A DNA stretch of 5,737 bases from Pseudomonadota bacterium (GCA_028067895.1 JAPTUI010000005.1:1-5737); one strand, 5' to 3'; shown: positions 1 to 5,545, counted from the stretch's first letter. The notes: a model not told the origin generated them from the sequence alone. Made by a program: numbers and translations.

Positions 1-56
1 CTCGAGGTCGGCGCGGGGGTGGGGAGGCGCTGCGCTGTCTCTCCGGCCAGTTTCAC
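1..56 (-). CDS. Possible start of a further gene, truncated by the window edge
   Basis: On the minus strand a GTG at 56-54 opens a frame without stops to the window edge, giving about 18 codons that begin VKLAGETAQRL and turn proline-rich. The third codon positions are mostly G or C, as expected for coding DNA at this composition. The GTG lies inside the outermost TCAGGGTGA unit of the iteron array, and AGGG in the neighbouring unit sits about eight bases upstream, where it could act as ribosome binding site. With so few codons the reading is weak. No family can be recognised, and the stretch may simply be non-coding. Confidence 0.25.
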   Translation of the reverse strand, partial: MKLAGETAQRLPTPAPTS

Positions 57-79
57 CCTGATCACCCTGATCACCCTGA
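53..79 (+). repeat. Left iteron block, three perfect 9-bp direct repeats TCACCCTGA
   Basis: The units lie at 53-61, 62-70 and 71-79 without a spacer, so the ACCCTG core recurs exactly every nine bases. The junctions create TGATCA. A nine-base period is a little under one helical turn, so bound monomers would wind around the DNA rather than stack on one face. Confidence 0.9.
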
Positions 80-82
80 GGT

Positions 83-102
83 CCAAAACTCCGTAGTTTT
101 GG
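83..102. repeat. Inverted repeat between the iteron blocks (hairpin, 8-bp stem, 4-base loop)
   Basis: CCAAAACT at 83-90 pairs perfectly with AGTTTTGG at 95-102 across the loop CCGT; G81-C104 and a G-T wobble could extend the stem. In the minus-strand transcript it would follow the stop of the helicase-like gene by about 60 bases. No U tract follows it on either strand, so it is not a standard intrinsic terminator. Its place at the centre of the iteron array suggests a structural role at the origin, such as cruciform extrusion or initiator loading. Confidence 0.75.
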
Positions 103-126
103 GCCGGTTCTATAGAGTTTCTGGGC

Positions 127-152
127 TCAGGGTAGTCAGGGTGACAGGGTAA
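127..152 (-). repeat. Right iteron block, three near-copies in inverted orientation
   Basis: Plus-strand units TCAGGGTAG (127-135), TCAGGGTGA (136-144) and CAGGGTAAA (145-153) are the reverse complement of the left block. The cores CAGGGT start at 128, 137 and 145, giving steps of nine and eight bases. The middle unit is an exact inverse copy of the left-block unit and the outer two are degenerate. The block lies between the spacer and the stop codon of the helicase-like gene. Confidence 0.85.
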
Positions 153-162
153 AATCACGAGG

Positions 163-1824
163 CTACTCATTGGCGTCTTCCTCCCAACCTGGTGCCACTG
201 GCCGAGTGTCCCCAACCCAAAATTGATACCGTCGGATGACCCTCCCTGTTCGGAGCGGATCGGGGTGCTCGTGCCGGGTCACGTGCACTGTGTCGATCAG
301 GATCTCGTTGTCGTATGCGTCGGCGTAGCACTTCCCGAGGAGCTTGCCGACGTACTGGCGACGCTCCTCCTCGGTGAGCTCGCTGCGGCACCCTGGCAGC
401 TCTATCGGCTCCTCGGCGCAGAGCTCGGCGATGGCCGACGCGCTGAGCAGCTCGCCCAGCCGGTGCGTCTTGACCACGGCGAGGGCCACGGCTCGCAGCC
501 AGCCGAGAGCGGGGCTGCCGGCGCGTTCAACGGCCTCCTGGTGGCCGTCGAGCAGCGGTGGAAGGTCGAAGATGCCTTGAACGATCCAGTCGAGGGCGCC
601 GACCCACTCGCGGAAGGTGTGCTCGGTTTCGAGCCGCGGTGCGCCGGCCTCGTGCCACTCGCGGATGACGGCGTGGACGCAGCCCAAGTAATATGCTTGC
701 TTGGCGCGGACGTGCTCGAGCAGGCCGCCTTCGGGGAACTTCTTGAATCCGGCTGCCGGCCTGTGCTTGAGTAGCCGGAAAATCATCAGCCGGTTGGCCA
801 GGTCCAGCGTTGCCTCGATGCCGTTCGAGGTGATCGAAAAGACCGTGCGCCGGATGCTGACCAGTACCGACGGCTGGTATGGCACTCGGACGGATACCTG
901 ATCGTCGGCGGTTAAGATCGCCTCGAGGTGCTGACTGTCGATTCGACCGCGCACGTTATCGAACGTGACGAACAGCGCGGCACGTAGGAGCTGCGCGCCG
1001 ACATCCTCATCAAGCGATCCGACGCCACCGTTGCGCCGGCCGAGCGGTATGGGAGCCTCTGCGTAGATGGCCTGTTGGACCCTTAAGAAGTATCCCTTGC
1101 CCGCCTGACTCGAATCGGCTTCAACGCACGTCATCAAGGCGTGGCCTGGAAGTAGGCCACCGGATCGGATGGCAGGCCCGATCAGCGCTGCCATCGCGCG
1201 TGATTTGTCTGGCGGCGTGGCGAACTTGAAATCATCGAGGAGCGCCAAGAGTTCGCGCGTCGCCTCGTCGATCTCCACTATCGGCGGCTGCGCGTCACCT
1301 TGGACGAGTATGCCGCCGCCGTCAGGGTGGTAGCCGGCCCCAAGCGTCACGAGCGCTCCGTCTCGCTCGACGAGCACGGGCGTCTTGGAGACCATCGCGA
1401 TGGGCGGCAGGAACTTGCTGGCCTCGAGGGTGAGCAAGAGCGCTTCGGCGTTATCACGAGAGCAGCGCTTGGGAAGGAGCGCAAAGCCTCCATGATGCAA
1501 GGTCTTGACCGCGACGACGCGGCGGCCGTAGCCGTCGAGCCTCGAGCGCAGCGAGCCCGCCGTCATGGGTTCGAGGCGCCCGGCTTTGAGCTCGAGCACC
1601 ACGCCATCGCGGATGAACGCCTCGCGCCGCTCGGCCAGAAGTCTGAACAGCCGCCGAGCAGAATAGGGAAACGGCACCCAATCGTTCGGGAGGATGATCT
1701 CGCATCCGGTGGCGGCCTGGACCAGCGCGCGCACGTCCGGCTCCATGCCACCGACATAATCCGCATCGTCGGCCTCTGATCCGGTCTGAAGGGTTGGGAT
1801 CTCCGGGAGTACGGCGGCGTTCAT
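163..1824 (-). CDS. Helicase-like AAA+/SF3-type ATPase of the replication module
   Basis: This 553-residue protein most likely unwinds the origin or fork for the primase-polymerase encoded just upstream. A P-loop-like segment ends in SSQAGKG (K243). A hydrophobic strand ending in aspartate, LFVTFDN (D289), fits Walker B. The segment VFSITSNG (about 328-335) followed by DLANRLMIFRL (R345, R350) matches the sensor-1 and arginine-finger region of phage and plasmid primase-associated helicases. The P-loop has glycine (244) where serine or threonine normally binds magnesium, which is unusual. The first 220 residues have no domain I can name; the C-terminal 150 are helical and charged. The ATG start overlaps the stop of the preceding gene as ATGA, so it is probably translated by coupling; only a weak AAAGAGAAA purine tract precedes it. 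The helicase call is inferred from motif order and context. Confidence 0.72.
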   Translation of the reverse strand: MNAAVLPEIPTLQTGSEADDADYVGGMEPDVRALVQAATGCEIILPNDWVPFPYSARRLFRLLAERREAFIRDGVVLELKAGRLEPMTAGSLRSRLDGYGRRVVAVKTLHHGGFALLPKRCSRDNAEALLLTLEASKFLPPIAMVSKTPVLVERDGALVTLGAGYHPDGGGILVQGDAQPPIVEIDEATRELLALLDDFKFATPPDKSRAMAALIGPAIRSGGLLPGHALMTCVEADSSQAGKGYFLRVQQAIYAEAPIPLGRRNGGVGSLDEDVGAQLLRAALFVTFDNVRGRIDSQHLEAILTADDQVSVRVPYQPSVLVSIRRTVFSITSNGIEATLDLANRLMIFRLLKHRPAAGFKKFPEGGLLEHVRAKQAYYLGCVHAVIREWHEAGAPRLETEHTFREWVGALDWIVQGIFDLPPLLDGHQEAVERAGSPALGWLRAVALAVVKTHRLGELLSASAIAELCAEEPIELPGCRSELTEEERRQYVGKLLGKCYADAYDNEILIDTVHVTRHEHPDPLRTGRVIRRYQFWVGDTRPVAPGWEEDANE

Positions 1825-2576
1825 TTCGTTTCTCTTTGTTCGGCGCTCGGTGCATAGCGCATTGCGCTTGCGGCGATCTGGCGCAACTCCGCGTCTTCCA
1901 TCTGAGGGTCACAATGGTCGGCGTTGGTTGCGCGCAGGCACTCTAAGATCGCGTTGAATTCGAGTCCGAATCGCCGCAGCAGACATGCCAGCGCGAACAA
2001 TGTTGCGTTCCTCTGACCAGCCGCGATGGTCATATGTCCATCAGCGTCCGGTGTCGGTCGAGGTCTGTTGCGCTTCGCGAGGATTCGCTCGAGGAGTGAG
2101 GCAGGTGCTTGTGCGATGGCGAGATTTTTTGCGATTACGTACTGCGCGCCATTCACTGTTGACCCTGGCGCGACAACATAACCGCCGTTTCCGCGCCAGT
2201 CGATGCCTGGTAGCAGATCGGTGCCGATGGTGACGCCCTCGGCGCCGGAGAATCGGAAATAAAGATGCCAGCCGCCGCCGGCCGTCCGCACGCTGAAAGT
2301 TTTTGGCAGCTCGAGCGAGCGGAGCGAGTCTAGCCACGCGGTTGTCTTGCGCGGATCAATATCTACGGCGAGCAGCCCACTGCGCCGGCCGGTGGCAATG
2401 CCGATGTTGGCCTTAGGATACTCGCGCCACCATTCCTCGATGCGCTTTAGGTCTAATGTTGCATCGAGACATCCTCGACCGCCACGCTCGCGCGGAATCG
2501 CTGGAATTTTGCTGTTTTCCGCGAGCGGGAAGATCGGCCAGCCTTGGCGCGCGTAGTGCAGTGCGAAGTCGATCAT
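1821..2576 (-). CDS. Bifunctional DNA primase/polymerase (Prim-Pol domain plus primase C-terminal domain)
   Basis: The 251-residue protein is predicted to make primers, and possibly extend them, for replication of the element. The Prim-Pol signature is complete. The N-terminus FALHYARQGWPIFPL is typical. The metal-binding pair lies in LLAVDIDP (D72, D74), the nucleotide-binding histidine in AGGGWHLYF (H104), and the third acidic site is probably D126 in GIDWRGNGGYVVAPGS. Residues from about 184 to 242, GQRNATLFALACLLRRFGL and DAELRQIAASAMRY, match the helical primase C-terminal domain (PriCT type). The ATG at 2576 is chosen because the family's N-terminus begins right there and AGGGGG lies five bases upstream; the frame stays open further 5' but overlaps the previous gene. 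Four-base ATGA overlaps join it to both neighbours. The helicase is a separate protein, unlike P4 alpha where both are fused. Confidence 0.93.
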   Translation of the reverse strand: MIDFALHYARQGWPIFPLAENSKIPAIPRERGGRGCLDATLDLKRIEEWWREYPKANIGIATGRRSGLLAVDIDPRKTTAWLDSLRSLELPKTFSVRTAGGGWHLYFRFSGAEGVTIGTDLLPGIDWRGNGGYVVAPGSTVNGAQYVIAKNLAIAQAPASLLERILAKRNRPRPTPDADGHMTIAAGQRNATLFALACLLRRFGLEFNAILECLRATNADHCDPQMEDAELRQIAASAMRYAPSAEQRETK

Positions 2577-3037
2577 GTCGCCCCCTGCTTCGCGCGCTCC
2601 TCCACGATCTCGCGCAGATTCTCGAGCATCGCGGCCTTCCAGGCGTCGAGGCTCACGTGCATACCTTCGTAGGGCGAGATGACCGCGCCGTCCGGGCAGA
2701 GTATCCCCCACCATCCAAACGGCTCGTCCGGGCAGATGGGTTCGGCACTGAGCGCGCCGGGCGCGATGCGCCAGGCGAGCACCGGCATGCGGCATACGGT
2801 GCCATCCTCGAGCATCGTGATAGTGAAGTAACCCGGCGCGGACGGGATAGGCGGCGTCATCCGCAGAGGGTCGAAGTTAGGATCTGTCGCAGTCGTGATG
2901 CGAGCCTCGCCGGCGGCGTTGAGGTATTCGATTTCCGTCCGCATCCCCTTCGGCTCGGCGTTGGTCCAGCGTTGGGCAATCCGCACCACGCGGTCGGCGG
3001 AGATGAAGCCGGCGGTGGTTTCGATGAATGTGCTCAC
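2573..3037 (-). CDS. Conserved-looking protein of unknown function, 154 residues
   Basis: I do not recognise this protein. The frame is open further upstream, but I place the start at the GTG at 3037 because it overlaps the stop of the preceding gene as GTGA and has AGGGG about eight bases upstream, while the upstream extension is arginine-rich and looks like a shadow of the neighbouring gene. The protein begins MSTFIETTAGFISADRVVRI. It has alternating short strands through residue 120, a Trp/Pro/Gly-rich centre around PDEPFGWWGILCPDG (103-117) and a C-terminal helix SLDAWKAAMLENLREIVEE. Cysteines at 82, 102 and 114 do not form a clear metal site. There is no signal peptide or membrane segment, so it is probably cytoplasmic. 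Its stop overlaps the primase start as ATGA, tying it to replication or its control by position only. Confidence 0.75.
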   Translation of the reverse strand: MSTFIETTAGFISADRVVRIAQRWTNAEPKGMRTEIEYLNAAGEARITTATDPNFDPLRMTPPIPSAPGYFTITMLEDGTVCRMPVLAWRIAPGALSAEPICPDEPFGWWGILCPDGAVISPYEGMHVSLDAWKAAMLENLREIVEERAKQGAT

Positions 3038-3375
3038 GGCCACACCCCTTGCTTGATGCCTGTGCCAGCGTCGAGCGCGGCCCGAATTTTTGTGAGGGTT
3101 TTTTCGACCTCCCGCGGATTGCCGCGTTCGGCCAAGATGATAAGGTCGTTGAAAATCGCAAGGCATCGCGCGAAGCCCTGGAAAACAAGGCTGTCCGCGC
3201 ATGCGTCGCACAGCATTTTTTTATCGGTCGGGTTGCCGATGACCACGGCGAAAGATCCAGGCTCGAAGGTGTCACCGCAGCCGGCGCAACGGGTCGGCGC
3301 GACCAAGACGTTGGCGCAAATGTAAATCTCCGGCGTGGGCTCGCGCGTGGCGGAGTGATATGATATGGTCTGCAT
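3034..3375 (-). CDS. Small protein with two CxxC pairs, putative zinc ribbon
   Basis: This 113-residue protein carries CAGC at 30-33 and CDAC at 56-59, a C-x2-C-x22-C-x2-C spacing suited to binding one zinc ion in a ribbon or knuckle fold. Extra cysteines are at 20 and 71. The second half (about 60-105) is predicted helical. No enzyme motif, signal peptide or membrane segment is seen. Such small zinc proteins in phages and satellites often bind nucleic acid or other proteins, but which applies here cannot be told. The ATG at 3375 has GAGGA upstream at good spacing. It is the first of four genes linked by four-base overlaps; the 68-bp gap before it contains a hairpin. Coding potential is well supported by the strict coupling to the next gene. 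Confidence 0.72.
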   Translation of the reverse strand: MQTISYHSATREPTPEIYICANVLVAPTRCAGCGDTFEPGSFAVVIGNPTDKKMLCDACADSLVFQGFARCLAIFNDLIILAERGNPREVEKTLTKIRAALDAGTGIKQGVWP

Positions 3376-3390
3376 TGTCGTGATCCTCAG

Positions 3391-3426
3391 CGAGAGGCGC
3401 GTTTCCGTAGCAGGGCGCGCCTTTCG
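3391..3426 (-). promoter_or_regulatory. Hairpin in the gap between the AlpA-like gene and the zinc-ribbon gene
   Basis: AGGCGCG at 3395-3401 and CGCGCCT at 3416-3422 form a perfect 7-bp stem with a 14-base loop. Outer pairs extend it to 11 positions, with one A/C mismatch in the minus-strand RNA and a G-U pair in the plus-strand RNA. In the operon transcript it would end about five bases before the GAGGA ribosome binding site of the zinc-ribbon gene. It could modulate readthrough or protect the processed downstream message. On the plus strand CTTTTAT follows, a terminator-like arrangement, but no plus-strand gene precedes it. Confidence 0.4.
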
Positions 3427-3443
3427 CTTTTATGGGGTTGGGG

Positions 3444-3680
3444 TCAGGCGGCGGCGTTCTCGGGAGTGCGGCGTGTGGACCGATCAACTCGGCGAGTCGC
3501 GAGCCACTGGTCAAGGTCCGCAGGGTCGTAACGAACGGCTCGGCCGATTTGATACCAGGCCGGCCCTGGCGTTCGGCCGCCGACATGACCGCGACAACGG
3601 TCCGCGCGCAGGAAGGCCACGCTGACGCCGAGCCGGCGGGCGGCCTCGCGTTCGTCTATTAAGGTTGCCGGGGATTGCAT
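3444..3680 (-). CDS. AlpA/Xis-type winged helix-turn-helix DNA-binding protein
   Basis: The 78-residue product has the compact HTH_17/AlpA layout. LIDEREAARRLGVSVAFLRADR (residues 7-28) forms the helix-turn-helix, a proline/glycine linker follows, and then comes the wing and closing helix WYQIGRAVRYDPADLDQWL (42-60). Proteins of this kind serve as excisionases or as transcription activators of the integrase, as AlpA does for CP4-57. That role fits an element carrying an integrase in the same orientation nearby. The ATG at 3680 has GGAG eight bases upstream, and that site lies within one arm of a dyad, so initiation may be controlled. The basic tail after residue 60 (RRVDRSTRR) may add DNA contacts. 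Excisionase versus regulator cannot be separated from sequence. Confidence 0.88.
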   Translation of the reverse strand: MQSPATLIDEREAARRLGVSVAFLRADRCRGHVGGRTPGPAWYQIGRAVRYDPADLDQWLATRRVDRSTRRTPENAAA

Positions 3681-3686
3681 CGGGTG

Positions 3687-3712
3687 ACTCCGTGTGTTTC
3701 AAACTACGGAGT
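3687..3712 (-). promoter_or_regulatory. Dyad covering the AlpA-like gene's ribosome binding site
   Basis: ACTCCGT at 3687-3693 and ACGGAGT at 3706-3712 are perfect inverted arms separated by 12 bases, with the smaller inverted pair GTTT/AAAC inside. Read on the minus strand, the arm nearer the gene contains the GGAG that precedes the ATG, so folding of the RNA would hide the ribosome binding site. The same dyad could equally be an operator bound as DNA, for example by the AlpA-like protein itself. I see no convincing -35/-10 pair in the region. Confidence 0.5.
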
Positions 3713-3739
3713 AATAAGACCACCCCTATCGGCGCATTT

Positions 3740-3831
3740 CGGAGCAAAAAATGTCGGGTAAACGACTTTTTTCAGGCAGCCGAAAGCCGCCGGCTGTCCA
3801 CCGGAGCAAATCAGGCGGAAAAATGTCGGGT
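3740..3831. repeat. Two copies of a bipartite repeat in the intergenic region upstream of the AlpA-like gene
   Basis: The 13-mer AAAAATGTCGGGT occurs at 3747-3759 and 3819-3831, and CGGAGCAAA at 3740-3748 and 3802-3810. In the left copy the two parts overlap; in the right copy about eight bases separate them. The right copy touches the stop codon of the helix-turn-helix gene. An inverted repeat, CAGCCG/CGGCTG at 3777-3796 with an 8-base loop, lies between the copies but is not followed by a T tract. The arrangement looks like binding sites for a regulator or integration cofactor. This 150-bp stretch (3681-3830) is otherwise empty of genes. Confidence 0.6.
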
Positions 3832-4310
3832 TATCGAGGGCGCCGGGTTCGATGTCGCACACGCTTGTCCTTCAGCGCACGCTCGATGGTCCTGATGTTC
3901 ACGCCCGTGGCGTCCGCGATCTGCTGATCTGATAGGCCCGCGGCGTGCATCTGCAGAATGGCGGCATCCCGTGCCGCTCCGTGCGGTTCGACCAGCTCAG
4001 GCGGTTTTTGGCTGAATGCACCCATCCATGCCGCGGGGTCACCGTAATAGTGAGTAACCTCTCGACCTTCACTGTCGCGCTCAGTGTGCGCGATGAGCTT
4101 CGCGACTTTCTGGGGCTTGCTGGGCTTCGGCTTGTGGGGCTTCCGGAGCAGGCGCAGTAGATTCTTTCGGTTCGCGCCGCGCGGTGGGTGCTTCTCTGGG
4201 ATCGGCTGCAGGATCTTGCCCTTGATGGTCTCCCTGGGGCGGTATTTCGTGCGCACCCTAGCGCGGAATTTGAGGATCTCGTCGATGACGTCGGGGTGCT
4301 TGCGTTTCAC
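3831..4310 (-). CDS. Basic helix-turn-helix protein translated together with the integrase
   Basis: The 159-residue protein is rich in lysine and arginine in its first 75 residues (KPHKPKPSKPQKVAKL) and ends in a resolvase- or sigma-4-like helix-turn-helix. Residues 113-148 read as a leading helix, the helix SDQQIADATGV, a turn, and the recognition helix NIRTIERALKD. It should bind DNA and may act as a repressor, an accessory recombination factor or a directionality factor; which one is not shown. It starts at GTG 4310 because that codon overlaps the integrase stop as GTGA, so the two are probably made from one message by coupled translation. The frame ends in TAA at 3831-3833, next to a direct-repeat copy that could be its own target. 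The middle (75-112) has no recognisable domain. Confidence 0.8.
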   Translation of the reverse strand: MKRKHPDVIDEILKFRARVRTKYRPRETIKGKILQPIPEKHPPRGANRKNLLRLLRKPHKPKPSKPQKVAKLIAHTERDSEGREVTHYYGDPAAWMGAFSQKPPELVEPHGAARDAAILQMHAAGLSDQQIADATGVNIRTIERALKDKRVRHRTRRPR

Positions 4311-5506
4311 GGCCGCACCAGCTTGGCGACTGCCTCGGCTTTTTGGTCAGGCGCGAGGTGTGCGTATCGAAGTGTCATCGCCATTGAGCCGTGGCCGAGC
4401 AGCTCGCGGACCGTATTGAGCGGCACCCCGGCCTGCACCAGCCGCGATGCGAAATGGTGCCGCAGGTCGTGCCACCGAAATGCGGTGATGTGCGCCCGCT
4501 CGAGCAGCTTGCTCCATGCCGTTTTGAACCCCGTGTCAATCGGGAACAGCCGTTCGCCGGCAGGCGCTTGCTCTTTCCAGTGTCGCAGCACCTCGAGCGC
4601 TTCATCGTTCAACGGTATATGACGGGTCTGCCCGGCCTTCGCGGTCGCACCCTCGATGGTCAACTGTCGGCCTTTCATGTCCACGTTGGCCCACCGCAGC
4701 GCCAGCAGCTCGCCGCGGCGTATCCCGGTATTCATGCTGAGCAGAACGGCCGCGGTGAGATGGTCGCCGAAGTAGGGCAGCGGCGGGAGCTGGTCCTGTT
4801 TGCGCTCGCGGCGCCAGCGGTTCGCGGACTCACGGGCCTTGCGCATCTCCGCGTCCCGCTCGCTGAGCGCCTCTCTGAGACGCTTTTCCTCGGCCGCATC
4901 TAGATATCGCACCTTCGGTGATCGGTCGATACGGGGCCGCTCGATGCGGCGCATGGGCGTCTCGGCGAGCTTGCCAAGTCGTACTGCTCGGGTGAGCACA
5001 GACGAAAGGGCATCGAGGTCCCGCCGGACGGTCGAGGGTTCGATCCCCTCGTTGATGCGCTTCAGGCGCCAGTTCTCGATGTCCTCAACGCTGATTTCCG
5101 CGAGCGGTTTCCCATACCAGCGCTTGAAGTGCAGACCGAGGCGCCACAGCGTGCCCTCGGCGGTCCGCGGCCGGTGTGCACGTACCCACGGCTCATATGT
5201 CTCTGAGATGAACTGGCCGAGCGTCAGGCCATCGGTGGTGTCGAGGCCCTCGAGAGGATGGCGTGCGTGCACGACGTTGCCGAGTATCTTCTGGCATCGC
5301 TCGCGCGCTTCGTCGGGCGTGAACTCGCCGACCTTGCCGATGACCTGGATGCCGCTGCGGCCCCACCGCGCGTAGTAGGACCGGACGCCCGACGGCTGTA
5401 CGCGTAGCGTGAACCCCGGGAGCCTGGAATCGGCGATGGTGAAGGGCTTGGCACGCGGCTGCGCCGCCTTGGTGGTGAGGAGCTTGGCGCCGATGATTGC
5501 CTTCAT
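4307..5506 (-). CDS. int: Tyrosine recombinase integrase, tRNA-targeting phage/island type
   Basis: This 399-residue integrase is expected to insert the element at the tRNA-Ala 3' half and, with a directionality factor, remove it. The N-terminal arm-binding domain (about 12-75, with RLPGFTLRVQPSGVRSYYARW) matches the P4/island integrase style. The SAM-like core-binding domain spans about 92-185. The catalytic domain carries R263 (NTGIRRGELLALRW), K290 in ATAKAGQTRHIPL, H346 and R349 in HDLRHHFASRL, H372 in LLGH and the nucleophile Y381 in LRYAHL. All six catalytic residues are present and the length is normal, so it should be active. A charged insert at 211-240 precedes the first catalytic box. 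The ATG at 5506 has only a weak GAGCGG upstream and follows a palindrome at the likely transcription start. The C-terminus overlaps the next gene by four bases. Confidence 0.97.
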   Translation of the reverse strand: MKAIIGAKLLTTKAAQPRAKPFTIADSRLPGFTLRVQPSGVRSYYARWGRSGIQVIGKVGEFTPDEARERCQKILGNVVHARHPLEGLDTTDGLTLGQFISETYEPWVRAHRPRTAEGTLWRLGLHFKRWYGKPLAEISVEDIENWRLKRINEGIEPSTVRRDLDALSSVLTRAVRLGKLAETPMRRIERPRIDRSPKVRYLDAAEEKRLREALSERDAEMRKARESANRWRRERKQDQLPPLPYFGDHLTAAVLLSMNTGIRRGELLALRWANVDMKGRQLTIEGATAKAGQTRHIPLNDEALEVLRHWKEQAPAGERLFPIDTGFKTAWSKLLERAHITAFRWHDLRHHFASRLVQAGVPLNTVRELLGHGSMAMTLRYAHLAPDQKAEAVAKLVRP

Positions 5507-5517
5507 GCTGACCGCTC

Positions 5518-5543
5518 ACTTGCGAACGTTTATAAACGCAAGT
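5518..5543. promoter_or_regulatory. Palindromic operator candidate at the integrase transcription start
   Basis: CGTTTATAAACG at 5527-5538 is a perfect 12-bp palindrome. It is overlapped by a second inverted pair, ACTTGCG (5518-5524) and CGCAAGT (5537-5543), centred two bases away. The site lies between the predicted -10 box and the integrase ATG, where a bound repressor would block initiation or early elongation. Integrase genes are commonly autoregulated or controlled by excisionases at such positions. The binding protein is not known; the two HTH proteins of the element are candidates. Confidence 0.55.
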
Positions 5544-5545
5544 AG

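Larger units (their letters stand above)
53..150. other. Putative iteron-type replication origin (two inverted triplets of 9-bp repeats around a hairpin)
   Basis: Three perfect tandem units TCACCCTGA occupy 53-79. Three units in the opposite orientation occupy 127-152: TCAGGGTAG, TCAGGGTGA and a slightly shortened CAGGGTAAA. The 47-bp spacer (80-126) is about half A+T, richer than its surroundings, and carries an inverted repeat at 83-102 and the short palindrome CTATAG at 110-115. The array begins 11 bases beyond the stop codon of the helicase-like gene. Iterons flanking an easily melted segment and lying beside their own initiator or helicase gene are characteristic of SaPI/PICI and P4-type origins, so an origin is the best reading. 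An operator or a termination structure for the operon is possible instead. Activity is inferred from layout only. Confidence 0.6.

Noticed and set aside
53..152. The repeat triplets as a CRISPR array
   Set aside because: The units are nine bases long, tandem without spacers and inverted between blocks, and no cas gene is present.
223..774. A long plus-strand frame opposite the helicase-like gene, and similar ones at 2456-3325 and 4800-5375
   Set aside because: They are antisense shadows typical of GC-rich DNA: no ribosome binding site, no recognisable motif, and the opposite strand carries clear protein families.
1322..1330. TCAGGGTGG, one mismatch from the iteron unit, inside the helicase-like gene
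   Set aside because: It is a single isolated near-match in coding DNA. Matches of this quality are expected by chance in several kilobases, and no second unit is nearby.
3777..3796. Inverted repeat CAGCCG/CGGCTG after the HTH gene as an intrinsic terminator
   Set aside because: It has a six-base stem and no T tract on the 3' side in either direction, so it is kept only as part of the intergenic repeat region.
5034..5050. A second perfect tRNA T-arm-like stem-loop, GAGGG-TTCGATC-CCCTC
   Set aside because: It lies inside the integrase coding region, encoding EGIEPST in the core-binding domain. No acceptor strand or CCA follows, so the likeness to the att site is most simply coincidental.
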